This document shows, one piece after another, positions 9,226 through 17,156 of a stretch of 38,054 nt of DNA. The translations under genes and the position numbers were made by a program. The notes below the pieces were generated by a model. The model saw only the letters and a list, made by a program, of their open reading frames with translations. It did not search any database and was not told the DNA's origin. Positions within the stretch are counted from its first letter, which is position 1. Every line of letters starts with the position of its first letter. This DNA comes from Beijerinckiaceae bacterium (GTDB taxonomy: Bacteria; Pseudomonadota; Alphaproteobacteria; Rhizobiales; Beijerinckiaceae): positions 1 to 38,054 of the forward strand of contig JAPJMW010000149.1 of the NCBI GenBank assembly GCA_026461505.1, written 5' to 3'.

Positions 9226-9378
9226 ATGACGATCTTGCTCTATCTCGTTCCTGCCGCGCTCGGATTGGGTTTAATGGCACTTGTGGCCTTCATGTGGTCG
9301 CTCAAGTCCGGGCAATATGATGATCTGGATGGGGCAGCTTATCGCATCCTCAATGATGATGATGTGAAAGACAGTTAA
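9226..9378 (+). CDS. ccoS: cbb3-type oxidase assembly protein CcoS
   Basis: This 50-residue protein has one transmembrane helix (LLYLVPAALGLGLMALVAFM) and the CcoS signature SLKSGQYDDLDGAAYRIL. CcoS is needed for cofactor insertion into the oxidase. The ATG is two bases after the fixI stop, so the genes are translationally linked. Confidence 0.93.
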   Translation: MTILLYLVPAALGLGLMALVAFMWSLKSGQYDDLDGAAYRILNDDDVKDS

Positions 9379-9379
9379 G

Positions 9380-10501
9380 ATGGCGCGGGTTGATCGCTTA
9401 AGAACACGCGCGGGGCAAATTTTTTGCAGCTGTGACAGCGATGGACTGCCGCTTGATCTTGATCGATTGCCGGTTGGTGCTGCCATTGGTCGGATGGCCT
9501 TTGCTTTTGGAGCATCGGTACTGTCGCAAGTCCTGACCTTATCGGTGCTTCCTTTAGCAAGCGCGCAGCTTGCCGAGCATTCTTCTTCTTTTCCGGTTCC
9601 GTATCTTGCTTTGCTTGTGGGTGCGGCATTGGCAGGATTTCCAGCATCGATCCTCATGGATGTGTTTGGCCGTCGGGCTGCTTTTTCATTAGGCGCCAGT
9701 CTTGGGATTGCAGGTGGTATTCTGGCCGCCTATGCGTTTATTGATTGGCAGTTTTTTCTTCTCGTCATTGCGGCGCTCTGGTTAGGCATGGCGCAAGGCT
9801 TTGCTCTGTTTTATCGACACGCAGGCGCCATGGCCGGACATGCGGGTGGTTTGGTCTTCGGCGCTGGGGTGATTGGCGCCTTGCTCGGTCCCTTTATCGT
9901 CGAGGGATTGACGCAAGCCATCGGGCCTCTGGCAATTGCCTATGTGCTCGGTGCCGCAGGCCTATCGAATTTGATTACGCTCGCTTTGGCCGTGGGATTA
10001 CCCGCACGTCAGATCGAGATTGAGGCGGAGGCTGCGCCCCACTTACGACCACAGCTTCGTCATTTTTGGGCCGCAACCTTTATCGCGGCCTTGGCCTGGT
10101 TTGCCATGACAGGGTTGATGGCACGGGCACCTTTGATGATGGTTGGATGTGGGCTAGGCTTTGGCATGGTTGCCTCGGCAATGGCGCTGCATTTGGCGGC
10201 GATGTATGTGCCCGGCTTTGTCATCGGCCGATGGATCGCACATAGCGGCGGGATCACGGTCGGGCTTTGGGGCCTTGCTATGATCGTAGTGGGCGGAGCT
10301 GCAATGTCTTGGCAAGTTAGCAGCGGAGGTTTTGGCCTAGCGCTATCCATCGCCGGTTTTGGATGGGGTACGGCGACCTTGGGTGCTATGGCCTCTTTAC
10401 ATCGCGATGGCCGTCCGTCAGCGCTTTGGCTCGCGGCGCATGACGGAATGCTGTTTGTCGCAGCAATTGTCGGGGCCGCAGCTTTCGGAAGGTTTGGCTG
10501 A
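9380..10501 (+). CDS. ccoA: MFS-type copper importer, CcoA/CalT-like
   Basis: This 373-residue polytopic protein belongs to the major facilitator superfamily. Two motif pairs point to CcoA, the copper importer required for cbb3 biogenesis in Rhodobacter capsulatus: M243-T-G-L-M247 and H271-L-A-A-M275. CcoA has MxxxM at 233-237 and HxxxM at 261-265, and the 28-residue spacing between the motifs is identical here. The N-terminus also has a C16-S-C18 pair before the first helix. The ATG begins one base after the ccoS stop, which ties the gene to the assembly operon. A riboflavin (RfnT-type) or other MFS substrate is the main alternative. Confidence 0.8.
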   Translation: MARVDRLRTRAGQIFCSCDSDGLPLDLDRLPVGAAIGRMAFAFGASVLSQVLTLSVLPLASAQLAEHSSSFPVPYLALLVGAALAGFPASILMDVFGRRAAFSLGASLGIAGGILAAYAFIDWQFFLLVIAALWLGMAQGFALFYRHAGAMAGHAGGLVFGAGVIGALLGPFIVEGLTQAIGPLAIAYVLGAAGLSNLITLALAVGLPARQIEIEAEAAPHLRPQLRHFWAATFIAALAWFAMTGLMARAPLMMVGCGLGFGMVASAMALHLAAMYVPGFVIGRWIAHSGGITVGLWGLAMIVVGGAAMSWQVSSGGFGLALSIAGFGWGTATLGAMASLHRDGRPSALWLAAHDGMLFVAAIVGAAAFGRFG

Positions 10502-10575
10502 TCTGCGCTAAGCGGGGATGCGTTTGGATGAAACCCATGTCAAACTAGGGGCCTATTCATATCGGAGAAGGCTTC

Positions 10576-11082
10576 ATGGCGCTGCGTTTTGTAATCTTGC
10601 TTGTCTTGGCGGCGCTAGGCGGATCAGCGATCACGGTTCAGGCTGGACTCAACGCCCAAGTCGGTCGGATGCTTGGTCATCCGCTTTGGGCGACTTTGGT
10701 ATCTTTGACCGTCAGTATTATCAGCATCGTGCCGCTCTTGGTCATTTTTCGGGTTACGCCACCTAATCTCTCAAGCCTCGATAGCGCACCGTGGTGGGTC
10801 TGGATTGGTGGCGCCTTGGGTGCTTTCTTTATCACGGTCGCCTTAATGACGGCGCCCGAGCTAGGGGCCGTGGTTTTTGTTTCCGCCGTAGTGATGGGGC
10901 AAACCATCGCGTCGATTCTGCTTGATCAGTTTGCAATCGCCGGATTTCCGTCGCGGCCGGTTACGATCTGGCGGGTTGTTGGTGCTTTGCTTGTCGTTAT
11001 AGGCGTTTTGATCAGTGCCTGGGCAGCCCAAGCGGCCAGTAAATCGCCCGCCACCACCTCGATTTCCAGCGCTAAACTTTGA
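10576..11082 (+). CDS. DMT family membrane protein of the YdcZ/DUF606 type
   Basis: This 168-residue, largely hydrophobic protein has about five transmembrane helices. Its N-terminal stretch, LGGSAITVQAGLNAQVGRML, is typical of half-size drug/metabolite transporter proteins of the DUF606 group. GGALGAFFITVALMTAPELGA and the GQTIASILLDQFAI helix also fit. The substrate is unknown. A GGAGAAGG site precedes the ATG. It lies between the cbb3 block and preT and is probably not part of either operon, since the preT promoter and operator follow its stop codon. Confidence 0.8.
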   Translation: MALRFVILLVLAALGGSAITVQAGLNAQVGRMLGHPLWATLVSLTVSIISIVPLLVIFRVTPPNLSSLDSAPWWVWIGGALGAFFITVALMTAPELGAVVFVSAVVMGQTIASILLDQFAIAGFPSRPVTIWRVVGALLVVIGVLISAWAAQAASKSPATTSISSAKL

Positions 11083-11086
11083 TCTC

Positions 11087-11133
11087 TTGACAATTTTCCG
11101 AACCCGTGTGGAAATCTTGACCAATTGGTCAAG
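11087..11133 (+). promoter_or_regulatory. preT promoter region with a perfect RutR-type operator
   Basis: CTTGACCAATTGGTCAAG at 11116-11133 is a perfect 18-bp palindrome. Its inner part, TTGACCA-AT-TGGTCAA (11117-11132), exactly matches the published Escherichia coli RutR consensus TTGACCA-NN-TGGTCAA. A TTGACA box at 11087-11092 could be the -35 element; the -10 region would then abut or overlap the operator, which suits repression. RutR is the pyrimidine-responsive TetR-family repressor, so control of preT-preA by uracil is the natural reading. No rutR gene is in the window. Confidence 0.8.
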
Positions 11134-11169
11134 TTCTGCAGAAGCAGATATTCCGGGAGGGTCGGAACG

Positions 11170-12519
11170 ATGGGATCGATACGGGCGGACGGCATTCAAT
11201 CGGGTCGGTTAGCACATGCCGACTATGAGGCAAATTTTTCGGATATTCATGCGCCGCTTTCAAAGCATGAGGCTTTTGTAGAATCGGAGCGGTGCTATTT
11301 TTGCCATGACGCACCGTGCCAAACGGCGTGCCCAACATCGATTGATATTCCGCTGTTCATTCGCGAAATCTCGACCGGAAATGATATTGGTGCTGCCAAA
11401 ACCATTTTAAACGCGAATATTATGGGAGGCATGTGCGCCCGCGTCTGCCCGACCGAGACGCTTTGCGAGGAGGCATGCGTTCGCGAGCATGCCGAAGGTA
11501 AACCCGTCAAGATCGGCTTACTCCAACGCCACGCTACGGACGCCTTAATGGCAAGTGGCAAGCAACCGTTCAAACGCGCGCCATCCACGGGCAAAAAGAT
11601 TGCCGTTATTGGCGGCGGCCCGGCAGGTCTCGCCTGCGCGCACAAACTTGCTGAGCTTGGCAATGCCGTCACCGTATTCGAATCAAAAGACAAGCTCGGT
11701 GGCCTGAACGAATATGGCATCGCAGCTTATAAATCGACGCATGATTTTGCCCAACGCGAAGTCGATTTTATTCTCTCCCTTGGCGGGATCGAGGTAAAAA
11801 CAAAGCACGCTCTTGGATGTAATCTCGATATTGCTTCGCTAAGAAAAGAATTTGATGCCGTCTTTGTCGGCGTCGGATTATCAGGCGTGAACAAATTAGG
11901 CCTTGAGGGCGAGGCAAACCTAGAAGGCGTTGTTGACGCTGTTAAATATATTGCCGAGTTACGCCAAGCCAAGGACCTTTCGGCATTACCTGTCGGACGC
12001 AATGTTGTGGTGATTGGCGGTGGTATGACGGCGATTGATGCTGCCGTGCAATCTAAAAAACTTGGTGCCGAAAATGTAACGGTTGTTTATCGCCGCGGTC
12101 AGTCGGAGATGAAGGCCAGCGCGTATGAGCAAGAGATTGCACAGACCAATGGTGTGACAATTAAAACATTCGCTCAGCCTGCAGCCCTTGTCAGCGAGAA
12201 TGGTAAAGTTTCGGCAGTGCGCTTTGACGAAACAACGATAAGCGCAGGGCGCCTTACACCAACGGGCGGACACTATACTTTGCCTGCCGATATGGTGCTT
12301 ACGGCTATCGGTCAGCTCTTTGTTCCCGATGGGCTTGGTGGCGCTGATGCCTTGGCGCTTGAAGCCGGCCGTATCAAGGTTGATGCCGAGCGCCGGACCA
12401 GTGTGAAGGGGATCTGGGCCGGTGGCGATTGCATCGCCGGAGGTCAGGATCTCACCGTTGCGGCTGTTGAAGATGGAAAACAAGCCGGTCTTTCCATTCA
12501 TCACGCGTTAAACCGCTAA
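11170..12519 (+). CDS. preT: NAD-dependent dihydropyrimidine dehydrogenase, flavin/Fe-S subunit PreT
   Basis: This 449-residue protein is built like the glutamate synthase small subunit. It has an N-terminal Fe-S region with Cys42/45/50/54 and Cys89/93/99/103, an FAD-binding GGGPAG at about 148-153, and a second dinucleotide site VVVIGGGMTAIDAA at about 275-290. It takes electrons from NADH and hands them to PreA. I prefer the ATG at 11170 because GGGAGG lies nine bases upstream. The frame is open back to 11125, inside the operator, which argues against the longer form. It is followed by preA after 21 bases. Confidence 0.92.
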   Translation: MGSIRADGIQSGRLAHADYEANFSDIHAPLSKHEAFVESERCYFCHDAPCQTACPTSIDIPLFIREISTGNDIGAAKTILNANIMGGMCARVCPTETLCEEACVREHAEGKPVKIGLLQRHATDALMASGKQPFKRAPSTGKKIAVIGGGPAGLACAHKLAELGNAVTVFESKDKLGGLNEYGIAAYKSTHDFAQREVDFILSLGGIEVKTKHALGCNLDIASLRKEFDAVFVGVGLSGVNKLGLEGEANLEGVVDAVKYIAELRQAKDLSALPVGRNVVVIGGGMTAIDAAVQSKKLGAENVTVVYRRGQSEMKASAYEQEIAQTNGVTIKTFAQPAALVSENGKVSAVRFDETTISAGRLTPTGGHYTLPADMVLTAIGQLFVPDGLGGADALALEAGRIKVDAERRTSVKGIWAGGDCIAGGQDLTVAAVEDGKQAGLSIHHALNR

Positions 12520-12540
12520 TCAAGCGAAGGGAAAACACTC

Positions 12541-13845
12541 ATGGCCGATCTTCGCAGTAATTTTTTAGGCATTAAATCTCCCAATCCTTTTTGGCTTGCG
12601 TCTGCACCACCGACGGATCGTGAAACCAATGTCGTGCGTGCTTTCAAGGCAGGATGGGGCGGCGTTGTTTGGAAAACGTTGGGGGATGGTGATCCCATCG
12701 TTAATGTTAGCGGCCCGCGTTATGGCGCAATCCATAGTTCAGATCGCCGTTTGATCGGTCTTAACAATGTCGAATTGATTACCGATCGTCCGCTCGAACT
12801 CAATTTGCAAGAAATCAAAAAAGTAAAACGCGAATGGTCCGATCGTGCCGTTGTCGTTTCGCTGATGGTGCCGTGCGAAGAAAAAAATTGGGCTGATATT
12901 TTAAAGCGCGTCGAAGAAACCGAATGCGATGGTGTTGAGCTGAATTTTGGATGTCCGCACGGTATGTCCGAGCGCGGAATGGGTGCAGCGGTTGGCCAAG
13001 TGCCAGAATATATCGAGATGGTCACACGCTGGTGCAAGAAGCACACGCGTATGCCTGTGATCGTAAAGCTTACCCCTAATATTACCGATATACGTTTTCC
13101 TGCGCGCGCCGCGAATAATGGCGGCGCCGATGCGGTGTCGTTGATCAATACGATTACATCGATCATGACCGTTGATCTCGACCAAATGTCGCCATGGCCT
13201 GTGATTGATGGTCAGGGAACCCATGGCGGATATTGTGGTCCTGCGGTTAAACCGATTGCGCTGAATATGGTCTCACAGATTGGACGTGATCCTGAAACGC
13301 GCAACCTTCCTATTTCTGCTATTGGCGGGGTTACAACATGGAAAGACGCGGCTGATTATATTGCCATGGGTGCCGGCAATGTTCAGGTCTGCACTGCTGC
13401 AATGACTTATGGCTTCAAGATTGTTGAAGAGATGATTTCGGGTCTCTCGAATTTCATGGATGAGAAAGGCTATCAAACTATCGATGATTTCCGTGGCTTA
13501 GCCCTGCCTAAATTTGCCGAGTGGCAGCATCTCAATCTGAATTACGTTGTGAAGGCATCGATTGATCAAGATCTCTGCATTTCATGCGGGCGCTGCCATC
13601 AAGTGTGCGAAGATACATCCCATCAGGCAATCACCAATATGGTCGATGGTAAACGCAAATTTGAAGTGAAAGACGAGGAATGCGTCGGATGTAATCTGTG
13701 CGCTATTGTCTGTCCGATTCAAGATTGTATTACGATGGTCCATCAGACCAAGGGTACAGATCCACGGACGGGCTTTGCGTATGACAGGCCTTATGCCAAT
13801 TGGACGACGCATCCGAATAATCCGGGCGCCCATTCCGCCAAATAG
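12541..13845 (+). CDS. preA: NAD-dependent dihydropyrimidine dehydrogenase, catalytic subunit PreA
   Basis: This 434-residue protein has a dihydroorotate-dehydrogenase-like TIM barrel with FMN at about 1-330 and a C-terminal double ferredoxin domain (CISCGRCHQVC and CVGCNLCAIVCP). It reduces uracil or thymine to the dihydro form, the first step of reductive pyrimidine breakdown. The barrel keeps NFGCPHGMSERGMG, KLTPN and GGADA. The residue aligned with the catalytic Cys671 of mammalian dihydropyrimidine dehydrogenase (in LACGQ) is Val151 here (AAVGQ). Genes for the next pathway steps (dihydropyrimidinase, beta-ureidopropionase) are not in the window. GAAGGGAAAA precedes the ATG. Confidence 0.94.
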   Translation: MADLRSNFLGIKSPNPFWLASAPPTDRETNVVRAFKAGWGGVVWKTLGDGDPIVNVSGPRYGAIHSSDRRLIGLNNVELITDRPLELNLQEIKKVKREWSDRAVVVSLMVPCEEKNWADILKRVEETECDGVELNFGCPHGMSERGMGAAVGQVPEYIEMVTRWCKKHTRMPVIVKLTPNITDIRFPARAANNGGADAVSLINTITSIMTVDLDQMSPWPVIDGQGTHGGYCGPAVKPIALNMVSQIGRDPETRNLPISAIGGVTTWKDAADYIAMGAGNVQVCTAAMTYGFKIVEEMISGLSNFMDEKGYQTIDDFRGLALPKFAEWQHLNLNYVVKASIDQDLCISCGRCHQVCEDTSHQAITNMVDGKRKFEVKDEECVGCNLCAIVCPIQDCITMVHQTKGTDPRTGFAYDRPYANWTTHPNNPGAHSAK

Positions 13846-13854
13846 AATGACGCT

Positions 13855-14520
13855 TTAGATCAGACTTGCGGTGATGTTGATCATTAGCGCAAGTATGGCT
13901 GAGTTAAAGGCAAAGGCCGTCACGCAATGGATTAATGTGACGCGCCGCATATCACTCGAAACCGTCGAGACATCGGCGGTTTGTGCGGCGCATGCGATAA
14001 CAAAAGAATAATACACGAAGTCACGATAATCGGGCTCGCGTTGCCCAGGAAAAATCAGGCCGCCATGTTGGCCCGATGCATCAGCGCGATAATAAAGATT
14101 GGCGTAATGAAGGGCAAAAATCATATGGGTGAAGGCCCAAGAGAGCGCAACTGTTACCGCCGTTATGATAAAGGTAAGCAATAGCGACGCGCCCTCTGCT
14201 TTACCTGCCGCCAACTCCATTACAATTGTTGCAAAGCTGAAGGTTGCACCGAGGAGCGTAATGGCAAGAATGAGCCAATCACCTTCGTCATAGAGCGCCG
14301 CACGGCGGCGGCACGTTTCCGTTGTTGACCGGGCGATAAGTTGCGCCGTTGTCGCTAAATAGGTCAGCGTCAACACATCCCAGCTCAACACGAGACGCGT
14401 GGTGAGGCGCCAACCGCTTGGTAAAATGACAAACAACACGGCGCCTATGATCAGAGAATAAAATAGACGTTGTCGGGCATGGAGCACTCTCAGCCAAACA
14501 TGTGCGTTCGTTTCTGGCAT
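13855..14520 (-). CDS. DUF1345 family membrane protein
   Basis: This 221-residue protein has about five transmembrane helices. The segment HMIFALHYANLYY, then GLIFPGQREPDYRDFVYYSF and AQTADVSTVSSDMRR, is the DUF1345 signature. The function of the family is unknown. Its ATG lies two bases after the stop of the upstream prenyl synthase gene, so the two minus-strand genes probably form an operon. It converges on preA with only nine bases between the stop codons. Confidence 0.85.
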   Translation of the reverse strand: MPETNAHVWLRVLHARQRLFYSLIIGAVLFVILPSGWRLTTRLVLSWDVLTLTYLATTAQLIARSTTETCRRRAALYDEGDWLILAITLLGATFSFATIVMELAAGKAEGASLLLTFIITAVTVALSWAFTHMIFALHYANLYYRADASGQHGGLIFPGQREPDYRDFVYYSFVIACAAQTADVSTVSSDMRRVTLIHCVTAFAFNSAILALMINITASLI

Positions 14521-14522
14521 GC

Positions 14523-15461
14523 TCAGTGGCTCCGCTGCACGATGAAGCGTGCCGTAGCCCGCAACATATCGGCCTCAGCCCCAAATCCGGCGAGCGCTTC
14601 CAAAGCGGTTCTCGCCAGCCGATCCCGCTCAGCCTTGGCATTGTCCAGTCCCATTAGGGCAACGAGCGTTCCCTTGCCTTGCTCGCTATCTTTGCCTGCA
14701 CTTTTGCCGAGTGTTGCCGTGTCGGCCTCAACGTCCAGAATATCATCGGCAATCTGAAAAGCCGCACCGATGGCGCGGCCGTAATCCGTTAGCGCCTTTC
14801 GGATTGGTGCGGAGGCCTGACCGAGAATACCGCCCGCCTCGACTGCGAAAAGCAGCAAGGCTCCTGTTTTCATGGCCTGTAATTGTCTGATCTCGTCGGC
14901 ATTAAGGGAAAGCGGCGCCTTTGTTTCGGAATAGCGACCTTCGGCCTCGAGATCGAGGGCTTGGCCGCCCGCCATCCCTCCGATGCCGGATGCCCGCGCC
15001 AATCCCATCACGAGGTCCAGACGTACCGTTGCGTCCGGATGAATGGCATGGCGAGCCATGACATCAAATGCCAAGGTTAGCAGCGAGTCTCCTGCCAATA
15101 TCGCCAAGGCGTCATCATATACCTTATGGACGGTGGGGCGCCCACGGCGGAGATCGTCATTGTCCATGGCGGGCAGGTCATCGTGAACAAGCGAATAGCA
15201 ATGGACGAGTTCGAGCGCCGCGCCGGCCAACAGGGCGGCTTGGGCATCTGCCCCGCACAAGCGCGCGCTTTCGGACAGTAAAAAGGGTCTGAGGCGCTTT
15301 CCGCCCCCGAGGGCGCCATGCCGCATGGCGGCCAATAGGTTTTTTGGACGGGTGGTTTCCCCTGCCAAGGGAAATTCAGCTAGAATTCCATCGAGGAGCG
15401 TTTCAATGGCCTCACCAGTGGCCAATAAAGCTGTTTGAAATGATTTTTCTTCTAGGCTCAT
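14523..15461 (-). CDS. ispA: Polyprenyl synthetase, probably farnesyl diphosphate synthase
   Basis: This 312-residue cytoplasmic enzyme condenses isopentenyl diphosphate with allylic diphosphates. It has GGGKRLRP, the first aspartate-rich motif DDLPAMDNDDLRRGRPTVHK in the DDx4D form common to bacterial FPP/GGPP synthases, and the second motif DDILD. Length and motifs fit IspA. The exact chain length (C15 or C20) cannot be fixed by eye. It begins an operon with the DUF1345 gene and diverges from rpmF. Confidence 0.9.
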   Translation of the reverse strand: MSLEEKSFQTALLATGEAIETLLDGILAEFPLAGETTRPKNLLAAMRHGALGGGKRLRPFLLSESARLCGADAQAALLAGAALELVHCYSLVHDDLPAMDNDDLRRGRPTVHKVYDDALAILAGDSLLTLAFDVMARHAIHPDATVRLDLVMGLARASGIGGMAGGQALDLEAEGRYSETKAPLSLNADEIRQLQAMKTGALLLFAVEAGGILGQASAPIRKALTDYGRAIGAAFQIADDILDVEADTATLGKSAGKDSEQGKGTLVALMGLDNAKAERDRLARTALEALAGFGAEADMLRATARFIVQRSH

Positions 15462-15662
15462 GGTCGATTTTGTCCGTTTTTATAGGATTGGACTTGCCTG
15501 ATGCCGTAGCGTGGGTCAAGTTCCGTAGGCGACGGCGTTATTTTTAGACGATTAATCCGTGGTTTGGTCTAGCCATTCTCATTTAACCTCTGTATAAGCC
15601 GCCCTTCAGAATTCAATCTGGCGTGGACTTTCCGCGTCTAAATATTCGACACGGAGTTTCCG

Positions 15663-15848
15663 ATGGCCGTTCCTAAACGCAAAACATCCCCTTCCAAGCG
15701 CGGTATGCGCCGTTCCGCTGACGCTCTTGCAGCCCCGACCTATGTCGAGGACAAGGACTCGGGCGAGTTGCGCCGTCCACATCACGTCGATCTCAAGACC
15801 GGCATGTATCGCGGTAAGCAGATTTTGAAGGTCAAGAAGGAAGCTTAA
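15663..15848 (+). CDS. rpmF: 50S ribosomal protein L32 (bL32)
   Basis: This 61-residue basic protein begins [20 protein letters not shown], the conserved start of bL32. The central [16 protein letters not shown] also fits the alphaproteobacterial form. The zinc-ribbon cysteines are absent, as in many cysteine-less L32 proteins. A monocistronic unit is likely, with a strong terminator 30 bases after the stop. Confidence 0.97.
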   Translation: MAVPKRKTSPSKRGMRRSADALAAPTYVEDKDSGELRRPHHVDLKTGMYRGKQILKVKKEA

Positions 15849-15871
15849 TCGGCTTTCTGGCTTTGCAGCTT

Positions 15872-15907
15872 AAAAAAAATCCCAGCTTAACGGCTGGGAT
15901 TTTTTTG
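15872..15907 (+). terminator. Rho-independent terminator after rpmF
   Basis: ATCCCAGC (15879-15886) pairs with GCTGGGAT (15893-15900) around a TTAACG loop, followed by a run of seven Ts that includes the last base of the stem. An A-run precedes the stem, so it can also terminate transcription from the minus strand. Confidence 0.92.
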
Positions 15908-15940
15908 TTTTATCATTGAAACGGCATTTTCTCGAAGGCG

Positions 15941-16180
15941 TCAGGCGAAGTATTCCGGAGCCCTAGCCCCCGTGCGAGGTTGAACCGTGTTGGATAGGCG
16001 GTAGGCAGCTGCCCCATATTCGGGTGCCGCACGGTTTTTAAGCCGCATTTCCGGGTCATTTGACCGGACAGCAATCAAATGCGCGAGGAAACGCGCATCC
16101 ACCCGTGGGCCATAGGCCGTATTCTGGGCACGAGTTGTATCGAATTGGCCAAAGGGGACCAAGCTTCGGGAGCCGCGCAT
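15941..16180 (-). CDS. Small hypothetical protein (uncertain)
   Basis: A minus-strand frame of 79 residues runs from an ATG at 16180; it is open further to a TTG at 16216. The middle reads RVDARFLAHLIAVRSNDPEM and continues with RLKNRAAPEYGAAAYR. This resembles, from memory, short alphaproteobacterial proteins with an FLAQLIAT...RRAEP..A..AYR pattern, but I cannot confirm the family. GGAAAA lies about eight bases before the ATG. No function can be proposed. It occupies most of the otherwise empty gap between rpmF and phaR. Overlapping plus-strand frames at 16060-16282 look like shadows. Confidence 0.4.
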   Translation of the reverse strand: MRGSRSLVPFGQFDTTRAQNTAYGPRVDARFLAHLIAVRSNDPEMRLKNRAAPEYGAAAYRLSNTVQPRTGARAPEYFA

Positions 16181-16316
16181 GTGATGTTTTCCGGTGTCTC
16201 GGGCCCAACTGCCCAAGCAACACGCGGGCCTTTAACATACCCTTTGATAATAGTTAACGTAAGGTTAACATATAATTTTTAGTCAGAGCTAGCGCTTTAC
16301 TTAATAACGATGCTGA

Positions 16317-16892
16317 TTATCGCCCGAGCTTTTCAAGGCGCTTTTGCATTTCTGCTAGTTCTTTCTTCAAAACATCAATGTCTTCATCGCCTGTTTTTGT
16401 TGGTGTGGCTTCAGAAGCCTTATCCGGAGCGCTTGGCATTTTGCTAAACGGTAAGAACATTGACATGGCGTTACGGAACATATCCATGTTTTTCTGACCG
16501 AAATCTTCCATAACCCCGAAATTTTGCGCGCCAAAGGCGTTTGTCATTTGATCACGGAATTTTTGCTGATTTTCGGTCAGCATCTGGATGGAGTGTTCCA
16601 GATAGCTCGGAACCATCGCCTGCATGCTATCGCCATAAAAGCCGATCAGCTGGCGCATAAAATTGATCGGCAAAAGGCTTTGACCCGTTTTCGCTTCTTG
16701 TTCGAAAATAATCTGGGTCAGTACCGGACGGGTGATATCCTCACCTGATTTAGCGTCGATAACGGCAAAATTATCGCCACGCTTTACCATCACCGCAAGA
16801 TCGTCGAGCGTCACATAGGTGCTCGTACCCGTATGGTAGAGGCGACGATTTGCATATTTTTTGATAATGGTCGGCTGTTCTTTATCGGTCAT
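16317..16892 (-). CDS. phaR: Polyhydroxyalkanoate synthesis repressor PhaR
   Basis: This 191-residue DNA-binding protein starts with IIKKYANRRLYHTGTSTYVT and LDDLAVMVKRG, the PHB accumulation regulator DNA-binding domain. It continues with the granule-binding domain (LTQIIFEQEAKTGQSLLP) and ends with a short helical segment. PhaR binds PHA granules and, when they are absent, represses phasin and its own genes. The ATG at 16892 is preferred over a TTG one codon upstream. It is divergent from phaA-phaB. A candidate target operator lies upstream of the phasin gene at 36359-36385. Confidence 0.93.
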   Translation of the reverse strand: MTDKEQPTIIKKYANRRLYHTGTSTYVTLDDLAVMVKRGDNFAVIDAKSGEDITRPVLTQIIFEQEAKTGQSLLPINFMRQLIGFYGDSMQAMVPSYLEHSIQMLTENQQKFRDQMTNAFGAQNFGVMEDFGQKNMDMFRNAMSMFLPFSKMPSAPDKASEATPTKTGDEDIDVLKKELAEMQKRLEKLGR

Positions 16893-16940
16893 CAATGCAT
16901 CAACTCGTAAAAAGTATCTCGGATTTCAATGGATGAACGT

Positions 16941-16972
16941 CTATCCATTCGATCGACACTGCGAGTGGATAG
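16941..16972. repeat. Inverted repeat upstream of phaR
   Basis: CTATCCATTCG (16941-16951) and CGAGTGGATAG (16962-16972) form an 11-bp inverted repeat with one G-T mismatch and a 10-base spacer. It lies 49-80 bases upstream of the phaR start, in the phaR-phaA divergent region. It could be an operator for an unidentified regulator or an RNA hairpin. It is not TGCA-rich like the phasin palindrome. Confidence 0.45.
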
Positions 16973-17142
16973 TAAAATTCGATGGAATGCAAGCTATTCG
17001 CCTTATGGCGTAATCCTTAAGCGATCCAGCAAAAAAGCCAAATCGACTTGACGAGCGGCGTTCAACTCGCAATGAAGTGAAGATGATGAGGTTTAGCCGT
17101 TTCTTCTAATCAACCGCTCCGGCTTGATTGGGTACGGCCTCG

Positions 17143-17150
17143 AAGGAGGA
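17143..17150 (+). promoter_or_regulatory. Strong ribosome-binding site of phaA
   Basis: AAGGAGGA ends six bases before the ATG at 17157 and is close to a full anti-Shine-Dalgarno match, suggesting high translation. Confidence 0.75.
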
Positions 17151-17156
17151 TAGAGC

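Noticed and set aside
17048-17076. phaA promoter based on TTGACG at 17048-17053
   Set aside because: The -10 region at the right distance is AATGAA, too weak to claim.
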